A DNA stretch of 6,457 bases. Origin: Actinomycetota bacterium (GTDB lineage Bacteria > Actinomycetota > Geothermincolia > Fen-727 > Anoxymicrobiaceae). Under the pieces are notes generated by a model. The model was not told the origin of the DNA. It saw nothing but the letters and a program-made list of their open reading frames with translations, and ran no database searches. Location: the NCBI GenBank assembly GCA_003154635.1, contig PMDX01000091.1, positions 1-6,457 of the forward strand. Reading direction: 5' to 3'. Positions within the stretch are counted from its first letter, which is position 1, and every line of letters starts with the position of its first letter. Shown piece by piece: positions 1 through 6,080 of the stretch. The position numbers were made by a program, and so were the translations under genes.

Positions 1-586
1 CCTGCGGGAGGGATTGTCTACGGCGGAGAAGGTGACTGACATATCGGGCCGGGGTGTGGGAATGGACGTCGTCCGGAGCGCGGTCGAAAAGCTGCGCGGC
101 CGCGTAGAACTGTCGTCCACCCCGGGAAACGGGACCAGGGTCACCATTAGGCTTCCGCTGACACTCTCTATCATCGACGGGATGGTCGTGAAGGTCAGCG
201 ACGAGCACTATGTCGTTCCCTCGTTCGCCATACTGGAGTCTTTCCGCCCCACTGTCGACCAGCTTTCCACGGTGTTCTCCAAGGGCGAGATGGTGGACGT
301 GAGGACGGAGACCCTTCCGCTCTTCAGGCTGCACGAGCTGTTCAAGATCCAGGGCGCTAAGAGGAACCCATCTGAAGCGCTTGTGCTGGTGATCGGTGAG
401 AACGGGAGCCGGTGCGCGCTGATGGTGGACGACATAGTGGGGCAGCAACAGGTGGTCATCAAGTCTCTGGGCGAGATGTTCACGGGAGTGTCGGCAGTGT
501 CCGGCGGAGCGATCATGGGCTCCGGCCGGGTCGCGCTGATTCTCGACCCACAGGGTGTAGTACAGATGGCGCACGCTGCCTCTTGA
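1..586 (+). CDS. cheA: Chemotaxis histidine kinase CheA, C-terminal part (5' end outside window)
   Basis: CheA is the cytoplasmic histidine kinase that autophosphorylates under receptor control and passes phosphate to CheY and CheB. The reading frame is open from base 2 to the TGA at 584-586, about 194 codons, so the gene starts upstream. The first residues, STAEKVTDISGRGVGMDVV, are the F-box/G2 part of the HATPase domain, with the ATP-lid SGRGVGM intact. The domain closes with GNGTRVTIRLPLTLSI. From there to the end is a full CheW-like P5 domain (for example MVVKVSDEHYVVPSFAI and ALMVDDIVGQQQVVIKSL), which binds CheW and the receptor. The dimerisation, H-box and P1/P2 parts cannot be seen. 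The TTG at 14 lies inside the conserved ATP-binding domain and is not a start. cheW follows after 106 bp on the same strand. Confidence 0.96.
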   Translation, partial: LREGLSTAEKVTDISGRGVGMDVVRSAVEKLRGRVELSSTPGNGTRVTIRLPLTLSIIDGMVVKVSDEHYVVPSFAILESFRPTVDQLSTVFSKGEMVDVRTETLPLFRLHELFKIQGAKRNPSEALVLVIGENGSRCALMVDDIVGQQQVVIKSLGEMFTGVSAVSGGAIMGSGRVALILDPQGVVQMAHAAS

Positions 587-676
587 GGCGTGCGATCAGA
601 TATCACGGGAGGTGAGGCGCGGAAGCACACAGTGGCGTGGCGGGTAGATGAAAGGCCGAAAGGCGATTGACGCGAC

Positions 677-685
677 GGAGGGAGG
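677..685 (+). promoter_or_regulatory. Shine-Dalgarno site of cheW
   Basis: GGAGGGAGG ends 7 nt before the ATG at 693. This fixes the cheW start there rather than at the in-frame ATG at 648, which has only a weak upstream purine stretch. Confidence 0.8.
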
Positions 686-692
686 CAAGAGA

Positions 693-1235
693 ATGTCAAA
701 TGCGCAGGCTGTCGAGCAAGAGAAAGCCGGTGTCAGAAAGCTTAACAAGTACCTGACTTTCACTCTCGGCGAAGAAGAGTATGGTCTCGAGATACTCAAG
801 GTTCGCGAGATCATCGGCCTGATACCCACAACCAAGGTGCCGCGCATGCCGGACTTCGTGCGCGGGGTCATCAACCTCAGGGGCAAGGTCATCCCTGTGA
901 TAGACCTCAGGCTGAAGTTCGGGATGGAGTCGATAGGCGATACGCAGGAGACCTGCATAATTGTCGTCGACCTCGACGACCTCTTGATGGGAGTAGTGGT
1001 GGACAGGGTGTCTGAGGTCCTCGACATACCTGAGGAGGATATTGAGGACACCCCGGACTTCGGAATTGAGGTCAATACTGATTTCGTCCTCGGTGTGGGC
1101 AAATCAAAAGGCAAGGTTGTCATGCTTCTTGACATCGGCCGGGTATTGACGGCTGACGAGGCCGAGGCTATGGCGGCAGACGAGAGCGACAAGATGGACG
1201 ATAGCTATCCGGGCGAAGGCCCAGACGTGAATTGA
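693..1235 (+). CDS. cheW: Chemotaxis coupling protein CheW
   Basis: CheW is the cytoplasmic adaptor that couples chemoreceptors to the P5 domain of CheA in the signalling array. The protein is 180 residues from the ATG at 693, close to the usual size. It has the typical opening (KYLTFTLGEEEYGLEILKVREI, residues about 19-40), the signature RGVINLRGKVIPVIDLR (57-73), and the second half EVLDIPEEDIEDTPDFG, then GVGKSKGKVVMLLDI. About 28 residues after the last strand form an acidic tail (EAEAMAADESDKMDD), longer than in minimal CheW proteins. An alternative start at ATG 648 would add 15 basic, poorly CheW-like residues, and 693 has much the better ribosome binding site. The stop codon is next to the receptor's ribosome binding site, so the two genes are very likely cotranscribed and translationally coupled. 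Confidence 0.95.
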   Translation: MSNAQAVEQEKAGVRKLNKYLTFTLGEEEYGLEILKVREIIGLIPTTKVPRMPDFVRGVINLRGKVIPVIDLRLKFGMESIGDTQETCIIVVDLDDLLMGVVVDRVSEVLDIPEEDIEDTPDFGIEVNTDFVLGVGKSKGKVVMLLDIGRVLTADEAEAMAADESDKMDDSYPGEGPDVN

Positions 1236-1244
1236 AAGGAGAAG
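1235..1244 (+). promoter_or_regulatory. Shine-Dalgarno site of the chemoreceptor gene
   Basis: AAAGGAGAAG begins on the last base of the cheW stop codon, and its GGAG core lies 8 nt before the GTG at 1250. This supports the GTG start over the in-frame TTG at 1232, which overlaps the cheW stop and would place the ribosome binding site inside the coding region. Confidence 0.75.
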
Positions 1245-1249
1245 TAGAA

Positions 1250-4063
1250 GTGGCTGAAACACCGGGCGAGAAAAAGACTATCACTGCCGCGCTCGAGAAG
1301 AAGGTCCAGGAAGCCCTGGCTGGCCTGGCGGGTGCGCTGAGGGAAGCGGATCTCGATTTTCGAATCGATACGTCATCGTTCACGGGAGCGTGGAAAAACG
1401 CTTTCGACGATCTGAACAGCGGGCTCGACTCTCTTGCGAGCCCCATAATTGAGGTGTGCGACAAGCTCGGCAAGTTCGCGAATAGTGAGGTACCCGAGAA
1501 AGCCACGGGTGACCTCAAGGGCTGCGCCGCTGCCATAGCGGACAACCTGAACAACCTGATTGATGTGGTCGATATGCGTCAGGAAGACATCAAGCTATTG
1601 CAGGACGCGGCACGGCTGGGCGACCTGTCGGTGCGCGCCGACGTGTCAAAGTACACTGGTTACAACAGCGGCATGATAACGGCGATGAACGAGATCCTCG
1701 ACATCCTCGTCGGGCCGATAAGAATAGCCTCGGACAACATCAAGATGCTCGCCGAAGGCCAGACGCCGGAGAGGATCACCGCCGAATACTGCGGCGAGTT
1801 CAACCTGATAAAGGAGAGCGTCAACTCTGTAGTCGATTCACTCTCGAACCTGGTGGACGAGACCGGCGTCCTGATGGTGGGTGTGAAAGAAGGCAGGCTG
1901 GAGACAAGGGCTGACGCCGGCAGGGTCGGGGGTGTCTACAGGAAGATACTGCGCGGGTTCAACGAGACGATAGAGGTCATAGCGGCGCCGGTCGAGGACA
2001 CCTCGCGGCGTCTCGCGTCGATCGCCGACGGAGAGATCCCGGAGAAGATGGGCGGCGTGTATGCCGGCACCTTCGAGGTGCTGGCACGGAGCGTCAACTC
2101 GCTCATAGACAGCGTGAACGGGATGACCGTGGAAATAAACAAGCTCTGCGATGAGCAGGGGGCTGGAGAGATCGACTACGCGATCGCGACCGACGGGTTC
2201 CAGGGCATCTTCAAGGAAATCTGCGACCGGGTGAACGAAACCGTCCGGGAGATCGTAAGAAAGGTCCTGAAGATCCTGGACGTCACGTCCGCTTACGCCG
2301 AGGGCGATTTCAGCCCGATCCTCGAGCCCTTGCCGGGCAAGCAGGTCGTGGCGAACCAGAAGCTGGACCTGCTGCGCGACAACCTGTTGTCGGTGATCGC
2401 CGATCTCAACATGCTGGCGAATGCGGCGATGGAGTATGAGTTCGACCTCAGGGCGGACCCCGGCAAGCACGCGGGGGAATACAGCAGGATCGTGGAGGTG
2501 TTCAACAAGACGCTCGACTCGATAATCACACCGCTGAACGCAATGGTCGAGGACGCGGCGATGCTGTCCGTCGCGGCGGTCGAGGGCAGGCTCGCGACAC
2601 GCGCGGACGCCTCCAAGCACCGGGGCGACTTCCAGAAGATAGTCCAGGGAGTGAACGATACGCTTGACGCGGTCATCAACCCGCTGAACGTCGCCGCGGG
2701 CTACGTGGACAGGATCTCCAAGGGAGACATCCCCGAGAAGATCACCGACGACTACAACGGTGACTTCAACGAGATCAAGAACAACCTGAACCTGGCCATC
2801 GACGCGGTCAACGCGCTCGTGGTTGACGCCAACATGCTGTCCGTCGCGGCGGTGGAGGGCAGGCTCGCGACACGCGCGGACGCCTCCAAGCACCAGGGCG
2901 ACTTCCAGAAGATAGTCCAGGGAGTGAACGATACGCTTGACGCGGTCATCAACCCGCTGAAAGAGGCCGCTTCTGTTCTCGAGGAGGTCGCTTCCAAGCG
3001 CGACCTGGGCGTGAATGTGACCGGTGATTACAAGGGCGACCACCAGAACCTCAAGAACAGCATCAACAAGACGCTCGAAAGCCTCAACGGGGCTATGCAA
3101 CAGGTGGCGGATGCCACGGCCCAGGTGACGGCGGCTGGTGGCCAGATAAGCGCCTCAGCCCAGAGCCTTTCGCAGGGCTCGGCGGAGCAAGCCAGCTCGC
3201 TCGAGGAGATAACCGCGAGCGTCGAGGAGATAACGGGGATGAGCAAACAAAACGCCGAGAACGCAGACCAGGCGAGGCAGTTGGCCCAGGAAGCACGGGG
3301 ATCGACCGAGAAGGCAGATGCCTCCATGGTCAAGATGGGCGAAGCCATCAACGAGATCAAAGTGTCTTCAGACGAGACGAGCAAGATCATCAAGACCATC
3401 GACGAGATAGCGTTCCAGACCAACCTGCTGGCCCTTAACGCGGCAGTCGAGGCGGCCCGCGCTGGAGAGGCGGGCAAGGGGTTCGCTGTCGTAGCCGAAG
3501 AGGTGCGGAACCTGGCGATGAGGAGCGCGGAAGCTGCTAAGAACACCTCAGACCTCATAGAGGGCTCGGTGAAAAACACCGACAACGGTGTCAAGATCGC
3601 CGACGAGGTGGCCACCGCCTTAAAGGAGATCATCGAGAGCTTCGAGAAGGTGAACAACCTGGTGGCGGAGATAGCCGCTGCTTCTCGCGAGCAGGTGCAG
3701 GGTATCCAGGAGGTCAATGGGGCCATGGGTGAGATGGACAAGGTCACTCAGAGCAACGCTGCCATCGCAGAGGAGTCCGCGAGCGCATCCGAGGAGCTCG
3801 CCTCACAGGCAACTCAGCTCTCTGACATGGTCAAGACCTTCAAGCTCGCGATAACCGACGGCCGCAGCGAATATGCAGGCTCGAGCGGGCTCTCCAGTAA
3901 AGATATGAACACGCTGCGCGCCCTGGTGCAGCAGGAGAGCCGGAAGAGCACGGCAGTTGGGCCCACCAGCTCGGCGCCAAAGACCGTCTCCGCGCCCAGG
4001 ACGTCAGTCAACGATACCCCCGAAAGCGCGATTCCATTCGACGACGATTTCGACGAATTCTAG
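1250..4063 (+). CDS. Soluble methyl-accepting chemotaxis protein with a long tandem HAMP array
   Basis: This is a cytoplasmic chemoreceptor of 937 residues. No hydrophobic stretch long enough for a membrane segment and no signal peptide is visible. Residues about 15-610 are roughly 13 consecutive HAMP-like units of about 45 residues. They tend to alternate between a type with RADxxKxxGxF...NxTLDxxxxPL and a type with IPEKITxxYxGxFxxIKxxxNxxID. No PAS, GAF or globin domain is apparent. Residues about 612-870 are the signalling coiled-coil hairpin, with the canonical tip EIAFQTNLLALNAAVEAARA at 719-738. Against E. coli Tsr as I remember it, the segment from ASSLEE to the tip aligns without gaps, suggesting a 36H-type receptor. 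ASxxEExxAS-like methylation sites are visible at E652/E653 and E841/E842. A Ser/Thr/Pro-rich linker leads to an acidic end, DDDFDEF. It is the only receptor in this operon, so it is probably the dedicated partner of this CheA/CheW/CheR set. The ligand is unknown. Confidence 0.93.
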   Translation: MAETPGEKKTITAALEKKVQEALAGLAGALREADLDFRIDTSSFTGAWKNAFDDLNSGLDSLASPIIEVCDKLGKFANSEVPEKATGDLKGCAAAIADNLNNLIDVVDMRQEDIKLLQDAARLGDLSVRADVSKYTGYNSGMITAMNEILDILVGPIRIASDNIKMLAEGQTPERITAEYCGEFNLIKESVNSVVDSLSNLVDETGVLMVGVKEGRLETRADAGRVGGVYRKILRGFNETIEVIAAPVEDTSRRLASIADGEIPEKMGGVYAGTFEVLARSVNSLIDSVNGMTVEINKLCDEQGAGEIDYAIATDGFQGIFKEICDRVNETVREIVRKVLKILDVTSAYAEGDFSPILEPLPGKQVVANQKLDLLRDNLLSVIADLNMLANAAMEYEFDLRADPGKHAGEYSRIVEVFNKTLDSIITPLNAMVEDAAMLSVAAVEGRLATRADASKHRGDFQKIVQGVNDTLDAVINPLNVAAGYVDRISKGDIPEKITDDYNGDFNEIKNNLNLAIDAVNALVVDANMLSVAAVEGRLATRADASKHQGDFQKIVQGVNDTLDAVINPLKEAASVLEEVASKRDLGVNVTGDYKGDHQNLKNSINKTLESLNGAMQQVADATAQVTAAGGQISASAQSLSQGSAEQASSLEEITASVEEITGMSKQNAENADQARQLAQEARGSTEKADASMVKMGEAINEIKVSSDETSKIIKTIDEIAFQTNLLALNAAVEAARAGEAGKGFAVVAEEVRNLAMRSAEAAKNTSDLIEGSVKNTDNGVKIADEVATALKEIIESFEKVNNLVAEIAAASREQVQGIQEVNGAMGEMDKVTQSNAAIAEESASASEELASQATQLSDMVKTFKLAITDGRSEYAGSSGLSSKDMNTLRALVQQESRKSTAVGPTSSAPKTVSAPRTSVNDTPESAIPFDDDFDEF
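2561..2688 (+). repeat. 128-bp direct repeat, copy 1, within the HAMP array
   Basis: This copy encodes receptor residues 438-480 (MLSVAAVEGRLATRADASKH...). It matches the copy 273 bp downstream at 126 of 128 bases by hand comparison. One difference is silent (GTC/GTG) and one changes Arg to Gln (CGG/CAG). Other HAMP units of the same type are far more divergent in both protein and codon choice. Confidence 0.93.
2834..2961 (+). repeat. 128-bp direct repeat, copy 2, within the HAMP array
   Basis: This copy encodes residues 529-571. The offset from copy 1 is exactly 273 bp (91 codons), the length of two HAMP units, so the reading frame and coiled-coil register are kept. Identity falls off sharply just outside both ends (after CCGCTGAA on the right, before ATGCTGTCC on the left). 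Confidence 0.93.
4046..4060 (+). other. Candidate CheR/CheB docking pentapeptide at the receptor C-terminus (DFDEF)
   Basis: The last five codons before the TAG encode D-F-D-E-F. Known docking pentapeptides (NWETF in E. coli Tar/Tsr) carry aromatic residues at positions 2 and 5, as here. About 65 residues of low-complexity Ser/Thr/Pro-rich sequence precede it and could act as the flexible tether. That the peptide binds CheR is an inference from this pattern. Confidence 0.5.
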
Positions 4064-4107
4064 AGAAGTGCCTGGCCACGAGACCGGGCCTATGGGTTGA
4101 CGGCAAG

Positions 4108-4140
4108 TGGAGAGGTACGGCAATAAGCCGCACCTCTCCA
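4108..4140 (+). promoter_or_regulatory. Strong intercistronic RNA hairpin between the receptor gene and cheR
   Basis: TGGAGAGGT (4108-4116) pairs perfectly with ACCTCTCCA (4132-4140). After one A-C mismatch, CGGC (4118-4121) pairs with GCCG (4127-4130), closing an AATAA loop. That gives 13 base pairs in 33 nt. No T-run follows, so it does not look like an intrinsic terminator. It ends 5 nt before the purine-rich GGGAAGAAG ahead of cheR. Likely roles are mRNA 3'-end protection or processing that sets receptor and CheR levels separately, or a partial attenuator. Confidence 0.7.
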
Positions 4141-4159
4141 ATGCCGGGAAGAAGCAGCA

Positions 4160-4972
4160 TTGCTGGAGTTTGAACTGAAAGAGAGAGAGTTCGAGAAGAT
4201 CGCATCCATCGTTTACGACCATTGTCGGCTTAACCTCCGCGGTGGTAAAAAACCGCTAGTAGAGGCGCGGCTGGCGAAGCGCCTCAGGGCGCTCGGCATG
4301 GGGACCTACAAGGACTACCTCGCCCTGGTCGAGGCCGATGAAGAAGAGCTCGGCATGATGATCACCTCCCTGACCACCAACCATACCAAGTTCTTTCGCG
4401 AACCTGAGCATTTCGAGTTCCTGCAAAAGAGCTTCTTTCCCGAGGTGTTGGAGATTGGCATCCGCACGCTCCGAATCTGGAGTGCCGGCTGCTCGAGCGG
4501 GGAGGAGCCGTACTCCATTGCAATCGAGATGAGGGAGAGTCTGCCCGACATCGGCAGGATGGACGCGCTGGTGCTTGCCACTGATATCAGCAGAAAAGCT
4601 CTCAGACAAGCCAGCGAGGGCGTGTACACGGTAGAGAGCGTGAAAAATGTGCCCGCGGCGCTACGCAATAAGTATTTCTCGAAATCATCGGCCGGCGGTG
4701 AGTTACTGGAGGTGAAGCCTGTCATAAAGAACCTCGTCAGGTGCCGTCACCTTAACCTCATGGACCCATGGCCGATGAAGAAGGGGTTCAACATCGTGTT
4801 CTGCCGAAACGTGATGATCTACTTTGACAAGGTGACCCAGCAAGGGCTGGTAGGCCGTTTTCAACGTGTCATAAGGCCGGGAGGGGTCCTGATCGTGGGG
4901 CACTGCGAAAGCCTGGCTGGCATGGGCCAGGGGTTTCGATGCGTTAGCCCCACTATCTACCAGAAGATCTGA
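4160..4972 (+). CDS. cheR: Chemoreceptor glutamate methyltransferase CheR
   Basis: CheR transfers methyl groups from S-adenosylmethionine to glutamates on the receptor signalling helices, raising CheA activity. The protein is 270 residues, normal for the family. The N-terminal helical domain (about 5-70) is followed by TTNHTKFFREPEHF (72-85), the SAM-binding motif IWSAGCSSGEEPYSIAIEM (106-124), the acidic position in LATDIS (139-144), and the late motif FCRNVMIYFD (214-223). Residues about 171-200 (KYFSKSSAGGELLEVKPVIKNLV...) correspond to the beta-subdomain that binds receptor pentapeptides, so it could dock on the DFDEF tail of the upstream receptor. The start is TTG at 4160, with GGGAAGAAG (4146-4154) 5 nt upstream. 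No in-frame ATG gives a better N-terminus. A strong hairpin lies just before it, and a cheD remnant begins 20 bp after its stop. Confidence 0.95.
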   Translation: MLEFELKEREFEKIASIVYDHCRLNLRGGKKPLVEARLAKRLRALGMGTYKDYLALVEADEEELGMMITSLTTNHTKFFREPEHFEFLQKSFFPEVLEIGIRTLRIWSAGCSSGEEPYSIAIEMRESLPDIGRMDALVLATDISRKALRQASEGVYTVESVKNVPAALRNKYFSKSSAGGELLEVKPVIKNLVRCRHLNLMDPWPMKKGFNIVFCRNVMIYFDKVTQQGLVGRFQRVIRPGGVLIVGHCESLAGMGQGFRCVSPTIYQKI

Positions 4973-4992
4973 CCAGCTGTCTGGGGGACGAC

Positions 4993-5136
4993 GTGCCGCA
5001 CACAGTAGGTGTAAGCGAGATGAAGGTGTCGAACAGGCCGGGCGATTCCATAGTCACGCACTCCCCGGGATCCTGCATAGCTGTCGTGATACATGATCAC
5101 GAGTCCATCGAGATGGCATTGGAGGCGCAACCTTGA
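4993..5136 (+). pseudogene. cheD: Truncated CheD (receptor glutamine deamidase) remnant
   Basis: CheD deamidates receptor glutamines and is bound by CheC; the usual length is about 150-165 residues. This frame has only 47 codons from GTG 4993, behind GGGGG at 4983-4987. VGVSEMKVSNRPGDSIVTHS followed by PGSCIAVVIHD matches the CheD N-terminus, with the nucleophile at C28 in GSC and a Thr at T22, equivalent to the catalytic Cys and Thr of T. maritima CheD. The following stretch IEMALEAQP may be a damaged version of the GGMAHxMLP motif (M, A and P coincide), but the catalytic His is replaced and a TGA follows at once. The remaining two thirds of the domain are absent; I see no continuation in other frames. 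It could be a decayed gene or a translated 47-residue relic. CheD origin of the N-terminus is a confident call; any function is unknown. Confidence 0.75.
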
Positions 5137-5264
5137 TCAACGTGCTGGTCGTGGATGATTCCGCCGCCGTCCGTCAGAGCGCCTTCATGAGCTCGTACGG
5201 GGTGCCTTCAAGGGAGAGAAATAATCGTGTATTTCCTGAGAAAAGGGTATCAACCGTTTGTTAA
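5133..5264 (+). pseudogene. Truncated receiver-domain N-terminus, probably a CheB remnant
   Basis: Beginning at TTG 5133, which overlaps the TGA of the cheD remnant by 4 bases, this 43-codon frame opens with LINVLVVDDSAAVRQSAFMSS. This is the first strand and helix of a response-regulator receiver, with the acidic pair DD intact. The INVLVVDDS opening and the position beside cheR and cheD favour CheB (methylesterase, usually about 350 residues); a CheY-type receiver is the alternative. Similarity stops after about 20 residues, near base 5200. The frame then runs through AT-rich sequence with no receiver features to TAA 5262-5264. The phosphoacceptor Asp and the whole esterase domain are absent. 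As written it cannot be a working response regulator. Confidence 0.68.
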
Positions 5265-5451
5265 AAACGGGTAGGCCTTAAGTGGGGTTTGCCAGGTCCG
5301 TGGCGGCTATATCCTGATTTCAACCTTGGGTGAAAGGGCCGGCTTTCCGGTGAAACGGGAGGCTGGAGGCAACAGGCTTATGTTTGCCGTGCAGGGCGTA
5401 GCATGAGTTGCTATCAACGGTCATCAAACGCACTACAAGGGGCACTTTGAA
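5265..5451 (+). other. Non-coding stretch between the cheD/cheB remnants and the cheC-like gene
   Basis: I see no gene on either strand here. Small potential stems are CCGTTT/AAACGG (5254-5259 with 5265-5270), GCCA/TGGC (5291-5294 with 5301-5304), and TAGCA/TGCTA (5399-5403 with 5409-5413). The motif GGTGAAA occurs twice (5329-5335 and 5349-5355). None of this matches a riboswitch or terminator consensus I can recall. AAGGGG at 5437-5442 is the ribosome binding site of the next gene. Together with the two remnants upstream, the stretch probably represents eroded cheB territory or an insertion. Confidence 0.5.
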
Positions 5452-6060
5452 ATGCACAGAATACTGAACGACAACGAGGTGGACATCCTACGCGAGGTTG
5501 GCGTTATCGGTGCCGGAAACGCGGCCGGGAGGCTGGAGGAACTCCTGAGAAGGGAAGTCGACGTCGCTGTCCCGAGGGCGACAATCGTTCCCAAGGAAGG
5601 CATAGCTTCATACATAGGCGACCCCATCGAAACGGTCATGGGGGTCTACGCGCGGGTGATAGGCGAGCTCGGGGGGTACGTAGTGTTGCTGCTCTCGTTG
5701 CAGGACGCCAGAAACCTCGTAGAGTTGCTGATGCGACCCGACAGTTCGGGCAGGCCGTTCACGTCAAACAACCTGTCGGCGATCGCGGTAACCGGGAGCA
5801 TAGTCTTTCGTGCGTACCTTGATGCCGTGACGCGTTTCTGCGGTATGGTAGCCGCGCCGGGCGATTCCTCCTGCACCGCTGACATGCTGGGCGCGTTCAT
5901 CAACACGCTCCTTGTCAGGACTACCGCGGACGTCTCGGAGGCACTGGTCATCGAGACGGATTTCTCAAGCGGTGGGTTCATGTCCAGTGGGCATGTGGTC
6001 TTCATCGCCGATTGCGAGAGCATGGACCGGATCGTCCAATCCATGGTGACCCAGGGCTGA
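5452..6060 (+). CDS. cheC: CheC-like protein with both phosphatase motifs altered
   Basis: CheC dephosphorylates CheY-P and binds CheD. The 202 residues match CheC length and architecture: the opening VDILREVGVIGAGNAA (10-25), a later RREVDVAVP (33-41), and a second half beginning NNLSAIAVTGSIVFRAYLDA (106-125). The CheC active-site pattern is (D/S)x3Ex2N followed about 22 residues later by Pro, once in each half. In site 1, D11, E15 and P41 are kept but the Asn is Val (V18). In site 2, S109 and P136 are kept but Glu is Val (V113) and Asn is Ser (S116). Neither site is complete, so CheY-P phosphatase activity is doubtful. The frame is open and codon use is like that of its neighbours, so the protein is probably made; it may bind CheY-P or a CheD without catalysis. 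The start is ATG 5452 with AAGGGG 9 nt upstream. cheY follows 136 bp downstream. Confidence 0.85.
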   Translation: MHRILNDNEVDILREVGVIGAGNAAGRLEELLRREVDVAVPRATIVPKEGIASYIGDPIETVMGVYARVIGELGGYVVLLLSLQDARNLVELLMRPDSSGRPFTSNNLSAIAVTGSIVFRAYLDAVTRFCGMVAAPGDSSCTADMLGAFINTLLVRTTADVSEALVIETDFSSGGFMSSGHVVFIADCESMDRIVQSMVTQG

Positions 6061-6080
6061 GCAGGCGTGCGTAGCAAGCA

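Noticed and set aside
648..692. ATG 648 as the start of cheW
   Set aside because: It would add 15 residues without CheW similarity and has a weak ribosome binding site. GGAGGGAGG is ideally placed for ATG 693.
208..1192. - strand frames of 163 and 198 codons opposite cheA and cheW
   Set aside because: They are shadows of strongly conserved + strand genes, with low-complexity Ser/Thr/Arg-rich translations.
1232..1249. TTG 1232 as the start of the receptor gene
   Set aside because: It overlaps the cheW stop, lacks its own ribosome binding site, and the AAAGGAG motif would fall inside the coding sequence. GTG 1250 fits better.
1838..3100. A 420-codon open frame on the - strand opposite the receptor gene
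   Set aside because: It lies entirely antisense to the HAMP array and mirrors its repeats. Long antisense frames are expected from G/C-biased third positions in GC-rich genes. Its translation resembles no family and it has no convincing start site.
4108..4140. Intrinsic transcription terminator after the receptor gene
   Set aside because: The stem is strong, but the following bases (ATGCCGGGAA) have no T-run and cheR continues the operon.
5289..5315. A sigma-70-type promoter (TTGCCA with TATCCT)
   Set aside because: The spacing is only 15 bp and the -10 box is poor. A TATATC alternative gives 13 bp. A sigma-28-type TAAA...GCCGATAA pattern was also not found here.
5265..5451. A riboswitch (c-di-GMP, cobalamin or c-di-AMP type) upstream of the cheC-like gene
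   Set aside because: GGTGAAA repeats and short stems looked suggestive, but I could not match the conserved core of any of these classes.
5195..5451. A frameshifted continuation of cheB after the receiver stub
   Set aside because: No receiver phosphoacceptor motif or CheB esterase motif could be read in any frame, so the rest is missing rather than shifted.
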